Origin: DATFYM01 sp035315065
GTDB lineage: Bacteria > Acidobacteriota > Terriglobia > UBA7540
Assembly: GCA_035315065.1 (NCBI GenBank)
Contig: DATFYM010000246.1
Coordinates: 1 to 13,043 of the forward strand
Length of the DNA stretch: 13,043 nucleotides
Direction: 5' to 3'
A program made the position numbers and the translations under genes. The notes beneath the pieces were generated by a model that was not told the DNA's origin, made no database searches, and was given only the letters and a program-made list of their open reading frames with translations. The first letter of the stretch is position 1. Every line of letters begins with the position of its first letter. This document shows positions 12,686 to 13,043 of this stretch, piece after piece.

Positions 12686-13028
12686 TTGCAACATCGCCCG
12701 CGCGCCCGAGCCGACTTAGGAGACGTCGCGTTTCTTCGTTGCACCCTGACCCCCCGCCACTATGAAGGTGTGAAATAATTGCGAAGGAGCTTCCAACACA
12801 GAGACGTCGAGTGGAGAGGAAGCGCACCACATGCTGACCACGCCGGTCCAACCAAATTTGGGGACGCGCACGCAGGGCAAGTATGTTTCTTCCTCCCCCT
12901 CTAAATTCCGTACGGTGAGTTTTCCCCAGTACGGCTTCAAACGGGAATTCCGCCGCGACCTTCGTCTCCCCGGAGTGGTTGCAACCTTCACTCCGCCGAG
13001 GCTTATACGCAGCTAAAGTCCAGATCTC
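12686..13028. other. Region upstream of the gene beyond the right edge; no confident gene
   Basis: An extended -10 element (TGA then AATAAT, 12771-12779) could drive a plus-strand transcript starting near 12786. A 61-codon plus-strand frame (12831-13016) follows, with GGAGAGG 11 bases upstream, but its basic product resembles nothing I know. A minus-strand frame over the same bases is equally unsupported. CCGTAC (12908-12913) and GTACGG (12929-12934) can pair around a 15-base loop, flanked by AATTCC and GGAATT blocks, so a structured leader is possible. A weak promoter-like pair, TTGCAA (12979) and TATACG (13004), is also seen. Confidence 0.35.
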
Positions 13029-13036
13029 GGAGGAGA
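13029..13036 (+). promoter_or_regulatory. Strong Shine-Dalgarno of a gene starting at or just past the right edge
   Basis: GGAGGAGA ends 7 bases before the last base of the window. The final bases TTTGA would give an ATG starting at 13043 if the next bases are TG, at good spacing. The gene itself is not visible. Confidence 0.45.
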
Positions 13037-13043
13037 GCTTTGA

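Noticed and set aside
11242..12765. Plus-strand 507-codon frame opposite the dehydratase-like gene
   Set aside because: It is antisense to a clear enolase-superfamily gene; the product has no recognisable motif and its start lies inside the transporter gene.

Overview
The window looks like chromosomal DNA of a GC-rich soil or sediment bacterium, most likely an Acidobacteriota member. That placement is inference from gene content (RsbU-type phosphatases, a LysW-like carrier, a Tat-type sugar-acid dehydratase with an ACS transporter) and from long spacers filled with REP-like palindromes and degenerate short repeats. No rRNA, tRNA, CRISPR array, transposase or phage gene was seen.

Layout. Positions 1-620 (minus) hold the N-terminal part of a secreted COG3964-type amidohydrolase that runs off the left edge. 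Positions 621-2839 are a 2.2 kb gene-poor region made of repeats: three perfect GC-rich hairpins, a long imperfect palindrome, a 150-160 bp unit present three times between two diverged flanking direct repeats, and several heptamer arrays. On the plus strand follow tyrS (2840-4114), a DksA-type zinc finger fused to a SpoIIE/RsbU phosphatase (4215-5201) and a diacylglycerol-kinase-family lipid kinase (5367-6263). On the minus strand a 56-residue LysW-like protein (6788-6958) is followed by a small exported protein with a carboxypeptidase-regulatory-like fold (6349-6774). A membrane HAMP-SpoIIE phosphatase (7071-8687, minus) is divergent from prmC (8845-9813, plus). Last comes a minus-strand operon: Tat-exported mandelate-racemase/galactonate-dehydratase-like enzyme (11362-12594), then an ACS-family sugar-acid transporter (10086-11357). 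The right end (12686-13043) is a leader region ending in a strong Shine-Dalgarno sequence whose gene lies outside the window.

How the genes fit together. TyrS and PrmC are translation housekeeping (Tyr-tRNA charging, release-factor methylation). The two SpoIIE phosphatases suggest partner-switching signalling, one cytosolic with a metal-binding finger and one membrane-bound, but no anti-sigma kinase or antagonist lies nearby. The dehydratase and transporter form a clear catabolic pair for an acidic sugar.

The most notable points are: the zinc-finger/phosphatase fusion with a C3H rather than C4 site; an orphan LysW-like protein ending in Trp instead of the Gly-Glu tail that LysW uses for carrier chemistry; degenerate 7-bp arrays just upstream of three genes and in an orphan spacer; a composite repeat island upstream of tyrS; and a probable leaderless prmC transcript.
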